NCBI RefSeq assembly: GCF_003726095.1 | Contig: NZ_CP026031.1 | Location: forward strand, 2,790,001 to 2,854,000 | Length of the DNA stretch: 64,000 nucleotides | Source of the DNA: Niallia circulans | GTDB lineage: Bacteria > Bacillota > Bacilli > Bacillales > Cytobacillaceae | Direction of reading: 5' to 3' | Shown: one piece after another, positions 45,990 through 56,516 of the stretch | How the letters are laid out: every line of letters starts with the position of its first letter | Position numbering within the stretch: the stretch's first letter is position 1 | Notes under the pieces: generated by a model | Seen by the model: only the letters and a program-made list of their open reading frames with translations | Told to the model about the DNA's origin: nothing | Database searches by the model: none | Made by a program: the position numbers and the translations under genes

Positions 45990-47094
45990 TTAAGCATTAA
46001 TTTTTGAACGAAGATAAGCATTAATAAAGATATCAAGGTCACCATCCATAACAGATTGTGTATTCCCGACCTCTGTATTTGTGCGGTGATCTTTCACCAT
46101 GGAATATGGATGGAAAACATAAGATCGGATTTGGCTGCCCCAACCGATTTCTTTTTGTTCTCCACGGATTTCCGCAAGCTTCTCTTCTTGCTCTTCAATT
46201 TTACGTTGATACAATTTCGCTTTTAACATCTTCATGGCTGTTTCTCTGTTTTTTATTTGGGAACGTTCTGTTTGACAGGAAACAACAACCCCTGTAGGAA
46301 TATGTGTAATACGTACAGCAGAGTCCGTGGTGTTAATATGCTGACCACCCGCTCCACTTGCACGGTACGTATCAATTTTTAAATCTTCTGTGCGCACTTC
46401 GATTTCGATTTCATCATTAAACTCAGGCATTACATCACAAGAAACAAAGCTTGTATGTCTGCGTCCAGATGAATCAAATGGGGAAATACGAACTAAACGG
46501 TGCACCCCTTTTTCTGCTTTTAAGTACCCATAAGCATTATGGCCTTTAATTGCCAATGTTACACTTTTAATCCCAGCTTCATCCCCTGGCAAATAGTCCA
46601 AAGTTTCCACCTTGAAGCCTTTTTTCTCTGCATATCTTGTATACATACGTAATAGCATGCTGCCCCAGTCTTGAGACTCTGTTCCACCAGCTCCTGGATG
46701 AAGTTCCAAGATGGCATTGTTTTTATCATATGGTCCACTTAATAATAAATTTAATTCGAACTGGCTTAAACGACCAACTAATTCTGTAAGCTCCTCTTCT
46801 AACTCCGCACGAAGTTCAGCATCGTCTTCTTCTTTAACCAATTCATATGTCAACTCAAGATTTTCAAAAGTTTCCACTAATTTATAGAACTCATGAACTT
46901 GATCTTTTAATGCATTGCTTTCTGATATGACGGTCTGAGCAGCCTGCTGATCATTCCAGAAATCAGGATGAAGCATATCATCTTCTAACATAGCAATACG
47001 TGCCTCTTTGTTTTCTAAGTCAAAGAGACCCCCTAAAGTTTTCTAGTGTTACATTTATCTTTTCTAACTCATTACGAATATCTGCTAATTCCAT
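45990..47094 (-). CDS. prfB: peptide chain release factor 2, with programmed +1 frameshift
   Basis: The gene starts at the ATG at 47092-47094. The first 24 codons end at an in-frame TGA (47020-47022) in the context AGGGGG-TCT-CTT-TGA-C, the canonical RF2 autoregulatory frameshift: an internal Shine-Dalgarno three bases before the slippery CTT TGA. A +1 shift enters the long frame ending at 45990, giving about 367 residues. SPF in [10 protein letters not shown] is the stop-codon-recognition tripeptide and GAGGQHIN the peptidyl-tRNA hydrolysis motif. Low RF2 raises frameshifting and so its own synthesis. Confidence 0.96.
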
Positions 47095-47337
47095 TCATGT
47101 CACCCTTTATATAAATTATAGTACTAGGTAGTTTACTACTTCCTTTATGTATTATATGGCTTTTTGCAAAAAAATGCATGTTTTCCTGTTAATTTCATGG
47201 TGGATAATGTTTTTACTGGAGGAAAAAGAGAAATAGTTGTGCGTTTTTTTTATATGCTTGCGGCTTCTCCACCTTTACTTGCGACTCTCCCTTTCACCTA
47301 CAAACTTGCTCCGCAAACCAAAACCAAGAAAAAAAAA

Positions 47338-47363
47338 CTATCCTTCCTTAAAAGGAAAGATAG
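47338..47363 (-). terminator. terminator of secA
   Basis: CTATCCTTCCTT pairs with AAGGAAAGATAG (one mismatch), followed on the minus strand by TTTTTTTTTCTTGG. Confidence 0.85.
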
Positions 47364-47381
47364 GCTGCTCACGAAATTCTT

Positions 47382-49901
47382 TTATAAATTTGCTCCATGG
47401 CAATTTTTATATTTCTTGCCGCTTCCACAGAAGCATGGTGCGTTACGTCCAATATCTAGTTGTTTTACTGCTGGCTTTTTCTTTGGTTTCTTGTCGCCGC
47501 CTTCTTCTTTCGGGTTTACTGCTTGGCCTTTTGCCACTTCTTCCCTTTCCAGATTATTGCGGATTTCTGCTTTCATGATATATTTAGCGACATCTTCTTC
47601 AATGGCAATAACCATTGCTTCAAACATAGCAAAACCTTCTGATTGATATTCACGAAGCGGGTCGATTTGTCCATATGCACGAAGGTGAATACCTTGGCGT
47701 AACTGATCCATTTGGTCAATATGGTCAATCCACTTGCTGTCTACTGCACGAAGCACGATAACTTTTTCAAATTCGCGCATTTGCTCAGGAGAAAGCTTCT
47801 CTTCTTTTTCATTATAGCTTTGTAGTACTTTCGCAAAAATGAATTCAACGATTTCATCGCCTTCTTTTCCGCGAAGATCACTTACTTCTACTTCGCCTTC
47901 GTTAAGAAGATTTCCACTTACATAATCCACGATCGCTTGTAAATCCCAGCTTTCTCTATCAGCATTATCTGGAGTATGCGCTTGGATATTTCTCTCTAAT
48001 GATGATTTAATCATATTTTCTACAATAGAGCGCAGATTTTCCGAAGTTAATACCTCGTTACGTTGTGAGTAGATAATCTCACGTTGTTGACGAAGAACAT
48101 CATCATATTGTAGCAATTGCTTACGTGAGTCAAAGTTATTTCCTTCAACACGTTTTTGGGCAGATTCTACAGCACGAGAGACCATTTTACTTTGAATTGG
48201 CTGAGAATCATCCATGCCTAGTCTTGTCATCATATTTTTCATATTATCGGAACCAAAACGGCGCATCAATTCATCTTCCATCGAAAGATAGAATTGTGTA
48301 ACCCCTGGATCTCCTTGACGACCAGAACGACCACGAAGCTGATTATCAATACGTCTACTTTCATGACGCTCTGTACCGATAACGGCTAATCCGCCTAATT
48401 CTTTTACACCTTCACCAAGTTTAATATCCGTACCACGACCTGCCATGTTCGTTGCGATTGTGACGGAACCTTGTTCTCCGGCAGTTGCAATGATTTCCGC
48501 TTCTCTTTCATGGTTTTTCGCGTTCAAGACATTATGTGGAATGCCCTTTTTCGTCAAATATTTAGAAATAATTTCAGATGTTTCAATCGCAACTGTACCA
48601 ACAAGTACTGGTTGGCCTTTTTTGTGGCGCTCCGCAATGTCCTCCACTACCGCTCTAAATTTCCCATCCATAGAAGCATAGATTAAATCTGCGCGGTCAT
48701 CACGAACGATCTCACGATTTGTTGGAATAACAACAACGTTCATATTATAAATGTTGCGGAATTCTTCTTCTTCTGTTTTCGCTGTACCAGTCATCCCTGC
48801 AAGCTTTTCGTACATACGGAAATAGTTTTGGAATGTGATGGTTGCAAGGGTCATACTTTCATTTTGAATCTCTAAGTTTTCCTTTGCTTCAATTGCTTGA
48901 TGCAAGCCATCGCTGTAGCGGCGACCTTTCATCAGACGACCTGTAAATTGGTCAACAATGACAATTTCGCCATCTTGAACCACATAGTCTACATCCTTAT
49001 GCATACTTGCATGGGCTTTTAGCGCTTGGGTAATATGATGGTTAATCGCAACATTGGAAACATCAAAGAGGTTTTCAATTTGGAATACACGCTCTGCTTT
49101 GGACATTCCTTCTTCTGTTAATTGAACACCCTTTGTTTTTTCATCATACGTATAATCTTTTTCTGGTTTTAAGCTGCTGACAAAAATGTTGGCACGAACA
49201 TAAAGCTGTGTTGATTTTTGCGCGGAACCGGAAATGATCAGCGGTGTACGTGCTTCATCAATTAAAATAGAATCGACTTCATCGATTACAGCATAATACA
49301 ATGGTTTTTGTACCTTCTGCTCATTATAAAGAACCATGTTATCACGCAAATAGTCAAAACCAAACTCATTATTTGTTCCGTAAGTAATATCTGCATTATA
49401 AGCAGCTTGCTTATCTTCTCTTGAAAGGCCATTTAAGTTAAGCCCCACTGTTAAGCCAAGAAAATTATACAATTGTCCCATTTCTGCCGCATCACGAGTA
49501 GCAAGATATTCGTTGACTGTAACAACATGGACCCCTTTACCAGAGAGAGCATTTAAATATACAGGCATTGTCGCAGTTAACGTTTTACCTTCCCCCGTTT
49601 TCATCTCTGAAATATTACCTTCATGAAGGGATGCTCCCCCCATTAACTGGACAGGGTATGGATAAAGTCCAAGCACACGCTTTGCTGCTTCTCGAACAAC
49701 TGCAAATGCTTCTACCAATAAGTCGTCTAATGTTTCACCTTTTTGGAATCGCGCCTTGAATTCTTCTGTTTTTCCCTTTAATTGCTCATCCGATAATGCT
49801 GCTGTTTCATCTGCAAGCAATTCAATCTTATCCGCAATTTTAGTTAATTTTTTAATATCGCGTTTGTTTTGATCAAATACTTTATTTAAAATTCCAAGCA
49901 T
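47382..49901 (-). CDS. secA: protein translocase ATPase SecA
   Basis: An 839-residue motor ATPase, matching B. subtilis SecA in length (841). Walker [16 protein letters not shown]-like [15 protein letters not shown], helicase motif [10 protein letters not shown], and a C-terminal zinc-binding [14 protein letters not shown] are all present. It drives Sec-dependent export through SecYEG. The order secA then prfB is conserved in Bacilli. The hpf gene usually upstream of secA is missing; accessory genes start there instead. Confidence 0.97.
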   Translation of the reverse strand: MLGILNKVFDQNKRDIKKLTKIADKIELLADETAALSDEQLKGKTEEFKARFQKGETLDDLLVEAFAVVREAAKRVLGLYPYPVQLMGGASLHEGNISEMKTGEGKTLTATMPVYLNALSGKGVHVVTVNEYLATRDAAEMGQLYNFLGLTVGLNLNGLSREDKQAAYNADITYGTNNEFGFDYLRDNMVLYNEQKVQKPLYYAVIDEVDSILIDEARTPLIISGSAQKSTQLYVRANIFVSSLKPEKDYTYDEKTKGVQLTEEGMSKAERVFQIENLFDVSNVAINHHITQALKAHASMHKDVDYVVQDGEIVIVDQFTGRLMKGRRYSDGLHQAIEAKENLEIQNESMTLATITFQNYFRMYEKLAGMTGTAKTEEEEFRNIYNMNVVVIPTNREIVRDDRADLIYASMDGKFRAVVEDIAERHKKGQPVLVGTVAIETSEIISKYLTKKGIPHNVLNAKNHEREAEIIATAGEQGSVTIATNMAGRGTDIKLGEGVKELGGLAVIGTERHESRRIDNQLRGRSGRQGDPGVTQFYLSMEDELMRRFGSDNMKNMMTRLGMDDSQPIQSKMVSRAVESAQKRVEGNNFDSRKQLLQYDDVLRQQREIIYSQRNEVLTSENLRSIVENMIKSSLERNIQAHTPDNADRESWDLQAIVDYVSGNLLNEGEVEVSDLRGKEGDEIVEFIFAKVLQSYNEKEEKLSPEQMREFEKVIVLRAVDSKWIDHIDQMDQLRQGIHLRAYGQIDPLREYQSEGFAMFEAMVIAIEEDVAKYIMKAEIRNNLEREEVAKGQAVNPKEEGGDKKPKKKPAVKQLDIGRNAPCFCGSGKKYKNCHGANL

Positions 49902-50223
49902 TAAAAAACGCTCCTTTTTCTATTATAATGAGAAATCGCACTAGTTATTGGGAAGATTATCTTTTTATCATTAAAAACAGATGAAAAATATTTGTCTTCT
50001 TTGTTAACTTATCCTGTGATTTCATCCTTTAAAATCCATTTTTTGATTATTTATCTATAAGACTGACGTAATACTATATATTATAGAAGAAAAATGATCG
50101 CTAAATACCCATTTTTCTTTAAAATGAAACTAGTATCATCTATACATCTTACCATTTCCACAATAGCGTGACAACTTATACCTAGTAAAACAAAGCACTC
50201 TATCAAGCAAACGGACACAAAAC
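49902..50223. other. intergenic region upstream of secA
   Basis: About 320 bases; no gene or structured RNA is recognised. Presumably contains the secA promoter. Confidence 0.5.
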
Positions 50224-50270
50224 AAATAAAACGAGAGGCATGAATATTATTCTGCACTCTCGTTTTATTT
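50224..50270. terminator. terminator of the oxidoreductase/ABC operon
   Basis: AAATAAAACGAGAG (50224-50237) pairs perfectly with CTCTCGTTTTATTT (50257-50270). Confidence 0.75.
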
Positions 50271-50311
50271 GTTTTGCCTATCGCCAATTCACTAACACTC
50301 TTTTAATCGAC

Positions 50312-52186
50312 CTATTCGATTTTTATCGCTTTTTCCTGTGCTTCAATACATAATGCTGCAGCAGTAAAGGCATGTTCCTGTGTCATCGCATTTTCTGTGC
50401 CATTTATGCAATCTAAAATAAATTGACCGAAAAATGGATAGCCTACTTTACCGCTTAATTGATAGTATTTTTCTCCTTCTCCATTTACCAAAAATAAATG
50501 GTTCCCCTCCTTGCTGCGTGCTATATCAATATACTTTCGCACTTCAATATAGCCTTCTGTCCCAATAATTGTCACACGGCCATCTCCCCAAGTTCCCAGC
50601 CCATCCGGAGTAAACCAATCGACACGGAAATAAAAGGTAGCGCCATTATCTGCCACCAAGGTTGCATCCCCATAATCCTGAAATTCTGGGTATTGCTTAT
50701 AGTGATAGTTAGCAACCGTACTATGGAGGACTTTCGCACTTTTCGCATTTGCATAATGCAAAAATTGCTCGATTTGATGACTGCCAATATCCGTTAAAAT
50801 TCCGCCATATTGCTCTGGATCAAAGAACCAGTCAGGTCGGCTATTTACATTAGCACGATGTGGCCCTGTGCCCATTACAGAAATAACCCGGCCAATCGCT
50901 CCTTCTTCTATTAATTGACCAGCAAATACGGCACTTTCTACATGTAATCGTTCACTATAATAAATCCCCCATCTTAGACCTGTCTCTGCTACCTTTTGCT
51001 TTGCTTGCTCGACTTGTGCCATTGTAGTAAAAGCAGGTTTATCCACAAAATAGTGTTTCCCAGCATCTAATACTCTTAACCCTAGTGGGCCACGCTGGAC
51101 TGGAATATTCGCACTTGCTACAAGCTGAATCGTTTTATCTTGGAGGATTTCCTCTTCTGACGCTGCTGCCCTTGCTTGTGGATAGATTTGGATAAATTTT
51201 TGCACTTTTTCAGCATATAGTGATAGGTAAACCTTTGAGGCCATCTCCAGCTTTTCCCCCACTTCACACCGTGCATGAGACTTTCATCTCACACGGCGTT
51301 CCATTGAAAATTCCAAAAGAATCGTGTGTTATTTATTATGTATCTAGCATTCTTGGAAATTTCCAACTAGAGCCTATCCCTCCCCCATTTATTATCATGG
51401 TTTCATAGGTACTGTGACTCCACTCTCACGAAAGGTTAATCTGTTTTAATAGGTTAGATTGTTCCCCTTTATATACAGAACTGCTTCATAAGCAGGTTAA
51501 TGCCTCCACATCCTTCCGCTTTCCACGTTCCAATTTCTCTATCCTTCCCATATATCCTTAGGTCTCTCCTATGGTCCTGTATGTATAACTTGCCTGTAAC
51601 AAGCTATGGGCTTTCATAATCCAGATTCTTACTTACCCACCCATACGATCGCAATTTTGCCACCTGCTGCATTTCTACAGCATTTATGTCTAGAACCGTA
51701 CATTCGGAGATTTGTCAGTATATCCCTATTCATTCTAACCATAGATACTTTATGGACTCCCGGCATATAGGATACACCATCTACCGCTAGACAGCTTTCG
51801 TGATTGACAAGGAAAGCCCCTTATCAACTTACGGTATCTCTCTGCCGACTTCACCGAGCTTCATACCAATCTATTTAACCATAGAAATGGCATGTCGGAG
51901 TATTAGAGTAGGCGTTTCAGAGCGTTACCTCTTCATTCCACCTATCGAGAAATCAGTTCTCCTAAGGTGATTAAAGAACCTTAGTGTCTAACCTTTTCCG
52001 TTAGAAACGTGTCGCACCTGGATCATAAACAGCTACTAACGTGCCGCCTGCTTCTATTAATCCATTACACATCCCATAGATATGCCCATGGTCTAAGCCA
52101 ATCGCAGCAAACAGAAATTCCCCTTCTTCGACTACCTTATTTACTTGACCTTTCGGCGCATAATTCATTCCATCATTTTTATTCAC
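50312..52186 (-). CDS. Gfo/Idh/MocA-family oxidoreductase, interrupted by a group II intron
   Basis: Exon 1 is 52186-52018 and exon 2 is 51216-50312. Joining them gives 357 residues without a gap, with the junction VAVYDP-DAEKVQKF. Exon 1 holds the start of the NAD-binding domain (FLFAAIGLDHGHIYGM); exon 2 has HYFVDKPAF, where DKP replaces the common EKP, and the DIGSHQIEQFLHY segment with the catalytic His. A GTG at 52184-52186 follows AAGGAGGAG and is preferred; frames upstream begin within the previous gene. The unspliced transcript would give a truncated protein. It would oxidise or reduce a sugar or sugar acid; substrate unknown. Confidence 0.85.
51217..52017 (-). mobile_element. ORF-less group II intron
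   Basis: 801 nt in the sense orientation of its host gene. The 5' end is GTGCGACACG. A domain V hairpin lies at about 51266-51299 (CGCCGTGTGAGATGAAAGTC, GAAA tetraloop and matching 3' arm), followed by a domain VI region ending ACCTATCACTAT. CTGGAT (51619-51624, EBS1) is complementary to ATCCAG, the last six bases of exon 1, and CATAAA (51683-51688, EBS2) to the six bases before it. No reverse-transcriptase frame exists, so mobility needs an enzyme supplied in trans. Confidence 0.9.
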
Positions 52187-52205
52187 ATTTTTCTCCTCCT
52201 TCATA

Positions 52206-53360
52206 TTACTCATATTTACCGCCTACCGTAATATCATTATCTTCAAAATTTTCAACGGCTGTTTTCTTTTCGTAAAAATGAATTGCATTTGTCTGTGTAC
52301 CTTCTCTTGTGTAGAATAAATTATCTTTTGTTAATGGCAGCTTAATGGTTTTCCCTGTACTCGCAGATTCATAGATTGCTGAAATAAGCTCAAGTGTTTG
52401 TCTGCCTTGTTCTCCATCTACTAGCACTGCTGTTCCTTGTTCCAACGCTGTTAACACATCATCGATTTGACCAGGGTGCCCTTCATATGGAATATCATCT
52501 AGCTGCTCATAATAGCGCTGAATTTTTTCTTCCAGTTCTGTATCCGCTACTGGAAAGCCATTTCCCTTTGATTTAGACGCTTTTACTTTCCATGGTACGG
52601 AGACTCTAGCATTTTTACCCTGAAAGATTAACTGCTGTTCTTCTCCATGATGGATAACAGAGCTTGTTATTTGTGCAAGGCTGCCATCATCATAACGGCA
52701 AATAGCAACAGAAATATCCTCTACTTCCGCATTATCATGAGAGGCATTACTCATCACAGCAGTTACCTCTGAAGGCATTCCATTCATCCATTTAAAAATA
52801 TCAATATGATGGACTGCATGATTTAAGGTACAACCACCACCCTCTTTTTCCCAAGTACCTCGCCACCATAAATCATAATAGCTATGCCCGCGCCACCAAA
52901 AGGAATCAACCTGTGTATGGACAATTGGTCCCATCATTTTCGTATCAAGTACGCTCTTTAACTTCATCATTGGACTTTGAAAACGATTTTGCGAAATAAC
53001 GGACAATAACTTGTCATTTCTTTCTGCCGCTGCATTCATGGCATCACACTCTTCTAAAGAAGAAGCCATTGGTTTTTCCACCAATACATTTTTTCCAGCA
53101 TCAAGAAAATCAATGGCAATTTTTGCATGAGTATAAGGCGGCGTACACACCGAAACTAAATCAATGTCTGTTCGCTCCAGCATCATTTGATAGTCTTCGT
53201 ACACGGTTGCATTCAAATGGAATTCTTCGGCCTGTTTTTTTGCCTTTTCAGGATACAAATCACATAAGGCAACAATCCTACAGCGCTCAGGAAATTGTTG
53301 ATATGCTTCAATATGAGCAGATGAAATAGCTCCTGAACCGATAATAGCTACATTTAGCAC
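52206..53360 (-). CDS. Gfo/Idh/MocA-family oxidoreductase
   Basis: A 384-residue NAD(P)-dependent dehydrogenase. GSGAISSAH is the N-terminal nucleotide-binding glycine motif, VLVEKPMA carries the catalytic Lys, and NHAVHHIDIFKW the catalytic His. A GTG start has GGAGAGGG upstream. Its end overlaps frames leading to the intron-containing oxidoreductase. Such pairs often act on inositols, sugar acids or amino sugars; here they probably follow uptake by the upstream ABC transporter. The substrate is unknown. Confidence 0.88.
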   Translation of the reverse strand: MLNVAIIGSGAISSAHIEAYQQFPERCRIVALCDLYPEKAKKQAEEFHLNATVYEDYQMMLERTDIDLVSVCTPPYTHAKIAIDFLDAGKNVLVEKPMASSLEECDAMNAAAERNDKLLSVISQNRFQSPMMKLKSVLDTKMMGPIVHTQVDSFWWRGHSYYDLWWRGTWEKEGGGCTLNHAVHHIDIFKWMNGMPSEVTAVMSNASHDNAEVEDISVAICRYDDGSLAQITSSVIHHGEEQQLIFQGKNARVSVPWKVKASKSKGNGFPVADTELEEKIQRYYEQLDDIPYEGHPGQIDDVLTALEQGTAVLVDGEQGRQTLELISAIYESASTGKTIKLPLTKDNLFYTREGTQTNAIHFYEKKTAVENFEDNDITVGGKYE

Positions 53361-53546
53361 AAAACCCTCTCCTTTTCCTTAATCTATTTATTCTTGTTAA
53401 AAGAGATTTAGAATTGTTAATCTCCTCGAAATACCTTCTTAACGTTTCATATAAGTCTAGCAGTCTTCTTTGTTTGAAATGCTTCTAAGTAATTCTATGC
53501 GACTATTTCACATAAATATTTTTTTCGAAATCAGCGAATTACCATT

Positions 53547-54440
53547 TTATTTTTTACCAAGCCGTCTTTGGGTAAAGCTGGAAATCCATAAGCTTATAAA
53601 AGCAAATAACAATAAGGGAAACATTAATGTTAATGCTAGTGAATTAAGCATTGGCTGCGGCTGGGAACCTGCTCCTTGAAGGACACTAAATACCATGACA
53701 CTTAATGTCTGTGTCTTCGGTCCGGAGATTAATAGGATAATGGTAAATGTGCTAAACATACGAATGAAAATATTAATGGCAGAAGCCGTTAACCCAGGGA
53801 CTAATTGCGGGATAACAATTCTACTAAATAATTTAAATTTAGTTGCACCTAAGGATTCAGCAGCCCATTCCAATCTTGGATCCAGCGACTCCATAAATGG
53901 AAGCAAAATGAAAACAGAAAACGGAATACCGACAATTAAGTTAACTAATATTAAGCCAGGAATTGTTTCCGCTAGACCTGTTGAATAAAAAATGGAAGCA
54001 ACAGGTATAGCATAAACAAGTTCTGGTAAGGTAAAAGGCATCTGAAAGAAACTAATCAAGCCTTCTTTAAAAGGAAATGACTTACGCCCCAATACATATG
54101 CAGTTGGAATACTTAGCAACAATGATATAATGGTCGCAGTTACAACAATTTGTAAGGTTATTTTATAAAAATGCCCTATTTCATAAACCTGCCAAGCCTG
54201 AACAAACCAGTCCACTGTGTACCCCGCTGGAAGGAAAGTACCATACCATTCTGTTCCAAAGGCAGTTAATAATACCGCGATCGTCATCCCAATAATGGAG
54301 GTAATACATACTATTATTAAAAGCCATGTTAGAAATTTATAGAGTAGTTTGAGTAATCCTGCCACTTTACTGTTCTTAGGTACACTTGCTTCCGTAGGAT
54401 TGTTTATACCACCCTTTATGGTATTCTCCACAATTCTCAC
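53547..54440 (-). CDS. ABC transporter permease (PotC/binding-protein-dependent type)
   Basis: A 297-residue membrane protein with six helices and the EAA loop EWAAESLGATKFKLFSRIVIPQL that docks onto the ATPase. GTG start with AGAGGTGA upstream. It follows the first permease by 17 bases. It belongs to the polyamine/iron/thiamine/phosphonate type, not the carbohydrate CUT1 type one would expect beside a glycoside hydrolase. Confidence 0.88.
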   Translation of the reverse strand: MRIVENTIKGGINNPTEASVPKNSKVAGLLKLLYKFLTWLLIIVCITSIIGMTIAVLLTAFGTEWYGTFLPAGYTVDWFVQAWQVYEIGHFYKITLQIVVTATIISLLLSIPTAYVLGRKSFPFKEGLISFFQMPFTLPELVYAIPVASIFYSTGLAETIPGLILVNLIVGIPFSVFILLPFMESLDPRLEWAAESLGATKFKLFSRIVIPQLVPGLTASAINIFIRMFSTFTIILLISGPKTQTLSVMVFSVLQGAGSQPQPMLNSLALTLMFPLLLFAFISLWISSFTQRRLGKK

Positions 54441-54457
54441 TACATCTCACCTCTTTG

Positions 54458-55321
54458 TTATTTAAATGTACTTGCTGAACCGACGAATCCTCGTTTACGT
54501 AATGCAAACACAATTGCCAGGATTACTAATTGCGTAATTGCCATTACTACAGCAACTGTATTAGCCATACTGTAGTTAAAGTTTCGCATCGCCTCTTCGA
54601 AAGCAACTACAGCAAATGTCCGGGTTGCCGATGCAGGGTTACCTACAATCACGGCAGAGGTATACACACCAATCTGCATAATAATATTTAAAGCAAATAC
54701 TCTTAAAACCCCACCACGAATAAGTGGATAAAATACTCGTCTAAATGTAACCCATTCGCTGGCACCAAGCGATCTGGAAGCCTTTTCTAAATTTGGGTCA
54801 ATGGAATCCATCATCCCGATGAAATTAGTAGCAAGGAATGCCACACCCAAAATAACACAAGCAATAAATGCACCAGTATAGTTATAGACAAGTCTGACTG
54901 GCTCATCAATAAGGCCAATTTGTAAAAGAATCGTGTTGAACCAGCCTGTTGGCTTGAAAAATGAAATAATCGCCATATCAATAATTAAGGAACCTAATGT
55001 AAGGGGGAAAATAATTAATCCGGCAATTATTCCTTTGCCCTTCATCTTTCCTCTTATATAATAGGTAATCGCGAAAGCAATAAATAGCTCTAGAAATGCT
55101 GCTGGAATCACTAAAGCAAGCGTTCGAAAAATAGTTTGATAATAATCTGGATTTGTAAAAAACTCAATATAGTTACCCATCGTGAAATGAGAGGTTCCAT
55201 TTTCTTGGAACGTCATCATAATCCCTCTTATTAAGGGATAAACAAATATCAAAAGTACTGGAAGCAGACTCGGCAGAAGCATTAAATAATCACTTTTTTT
55301 CGGTTTTGCCTGATGATTCAT
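54458..55321 (-). CDS. ABC transporter permease (PotB type)
   Basis: A 287-residue membrane protein from the ATG at 55319-55321 (GAGGGGT upstream, next to the ATPase stop). The EAA loop is EKASRSLGASEWVTFRRVFYPLI. Six helices are visible. It forms a heterodimeric channel with the next gene product. Confidence 0.88.
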   Translation of the reverse strand: MNHQAKPKKSDYLMLLPSLLPVLLIFVYPLIRGIMMTFQENGTSHFTMGNYIEFFTNPDYYQTIFRTLALVIPAAFLELFIAFAITYYIRGKMKGKGIIAGLIIFPLTLGSLIIDMAIISFFKPTGWFNTILLQIGLIDEPVRLVYNYTGAFIACVILGVAFLATNFIGMMDSIDPNLEKASRSLGASEWVTFRRVFYPLIRGGVLRVFALNIIMQIGVYTSAVIVGNPASATRTFAVVAFEEAMRNFNYSMANTVAVVMAITQLVILAIVFALRKRGFVGSASTFK

Positions 55322-55325
55322 GTTT

Positions 55326-56456
55326 TCACCCCTCATCCAAAATAATAATCTTAGCGGGATTCAAATATAGCTTTACTTTTTGGTGGGCCTTATAAGGATC
55401 CAGCCCTAAAACACTGGTCTTCAAAATAGAACCATCTTTGGTTTTAATTTCATAGCCAGTAGTGCTTCCAACATAATCCCCAACCAATATCTCCCCTTCT
55501 ATTACATTGGCTCCGATTCGATCATTTGAGACAATTTCAATCATTTCTGGCTTAATTGTTAGAAGTACACTATCCCCTACCTGATGGCGACCATCCCCTT
55601 TTATTTCCAAACGAAGCTTTGCATCTGATTCAAAAATAAAGTGATCATTATTTTTACTGACAATTTTTCCTTTAATAAAGTTAGCGTAGCCTAAGAAATT
55701 GGCAACAAAGTGATTTTTAGGCTTTCCGAAAATTTCCTTTGGAGTGCCTAGCTGTTGAATTTCCCCTTTAGACATTACTGCTATTTTGGTGGAAAGCGAC
55801 AATGCTTCTTCTTGATCATGTGTTACATAAATGGTGGTGATCGCTAGTTCATCATGAATTTTTTTAATTTGAATTCGCATATCTTTACGAAGCTTTGCAT
55901 CCAAATTACTTAATGGTTCATCTAATAATAGAACCTTTGGGCGAATAACTAGTGCTCTTGCAAGGGCAACACGCTGCTGCTGTCCTCCACTTAACTCTTT
56001 AATAAATCTATTTTCCAGTCCATTTAGCTGAACCATCTCCACTGCTTCTTGTACTCTGCGCTTTTTTTCCTTTTTTTCTACTTTGCGCATATCTAAACCA
56101 AATGCGATGTTTTGAGAAACAGTCATATGAGGAAATAAAGCGTAGTTCTGAAAAACCATGCCAATATCTCGCCTATTCATAGCAATATGATTAATCGGAG
56201 AGCCATTAAATAGAATATCTCCTGAAGTCGGCTCAAGGGTTCCTAATACCATCGATAAAATAGTTGTTTTCCCACAGCCGCTCGGTCCAAGGAATGTCAT
56301 AAATTCGCCGCTTTCAATGGTCAAATTCGCATTATTCACAGCTGTTGATTCACCAAATTGTTTTGTTAAATTCTTGATTTCAACCTTTGTACTTGTCGTA
56401 TTCTTGATTGCTTTAGATGCTGCCGACTCCGTATTTGCCAATACTGATTGTTCCAT
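55326..56456 (-). CDS. ABC transporter ATP-binding protein (PotA type)
   Basis: A 376-residue ATPase from the ATG at 56454-56456, which has AGGAGG nine bases upstream. Walker A GPSGCGKTT, signature LSGGQQQR, Walker B VLLLDEPLSNLD, and a C-terminal TOBE domain (about 290-376). It energises the two permeases. TOBE domains often hold regulatory or substrate-sensing sites. Confidence 0.92.
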   Translation of the reverse strand: MEQSVLANTESAASKAIKNTTSTKVEIKNLTKQFGESTAVNNANLTIESGEFMTFLGPSGCGKTTILSMVLGTLEPTSGDILFNGSPINHIAMNRRDIGMVFQNYALFPHMTVSQNIAFGLDMRKVEKKEKKRRVQEAVEMVQLNGLENRFIKELSGGQQQRVALARALVIRPKVLLLDEPLSNLDAKLRKDMRIQIKKIHDELAITTIYVTHDQEEALSLSTKIAVMSKGEIQQLGTPKEIFGKPKNHFVANFLGYANFIKGKIVSKNNDHFIFESDAKLRLEIKGDGRHQVGDSVLLTIKPEMIEIVSNDRIGANVIEGEILVGDYVGSTTGYEIKTKDGSILKTSVLGLDPYKAHQKVKLYLNPAKIIILDEG

Positions 56457-56516
56457 ACTAATTCTCCTCCTTCTCTCCCTAGTCTCTAGCAAACAAGAGA
56501 CTAGGGAAAATACTTC

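Noticed and set aside
47164..47646. 160-codon plus-strand open frame before and over the secA 3' end
   Set aside because: It is low-complexity, runs antisense through the secA zinc-finger coding end and the secA terminator, and has no ribosome binding site of note.
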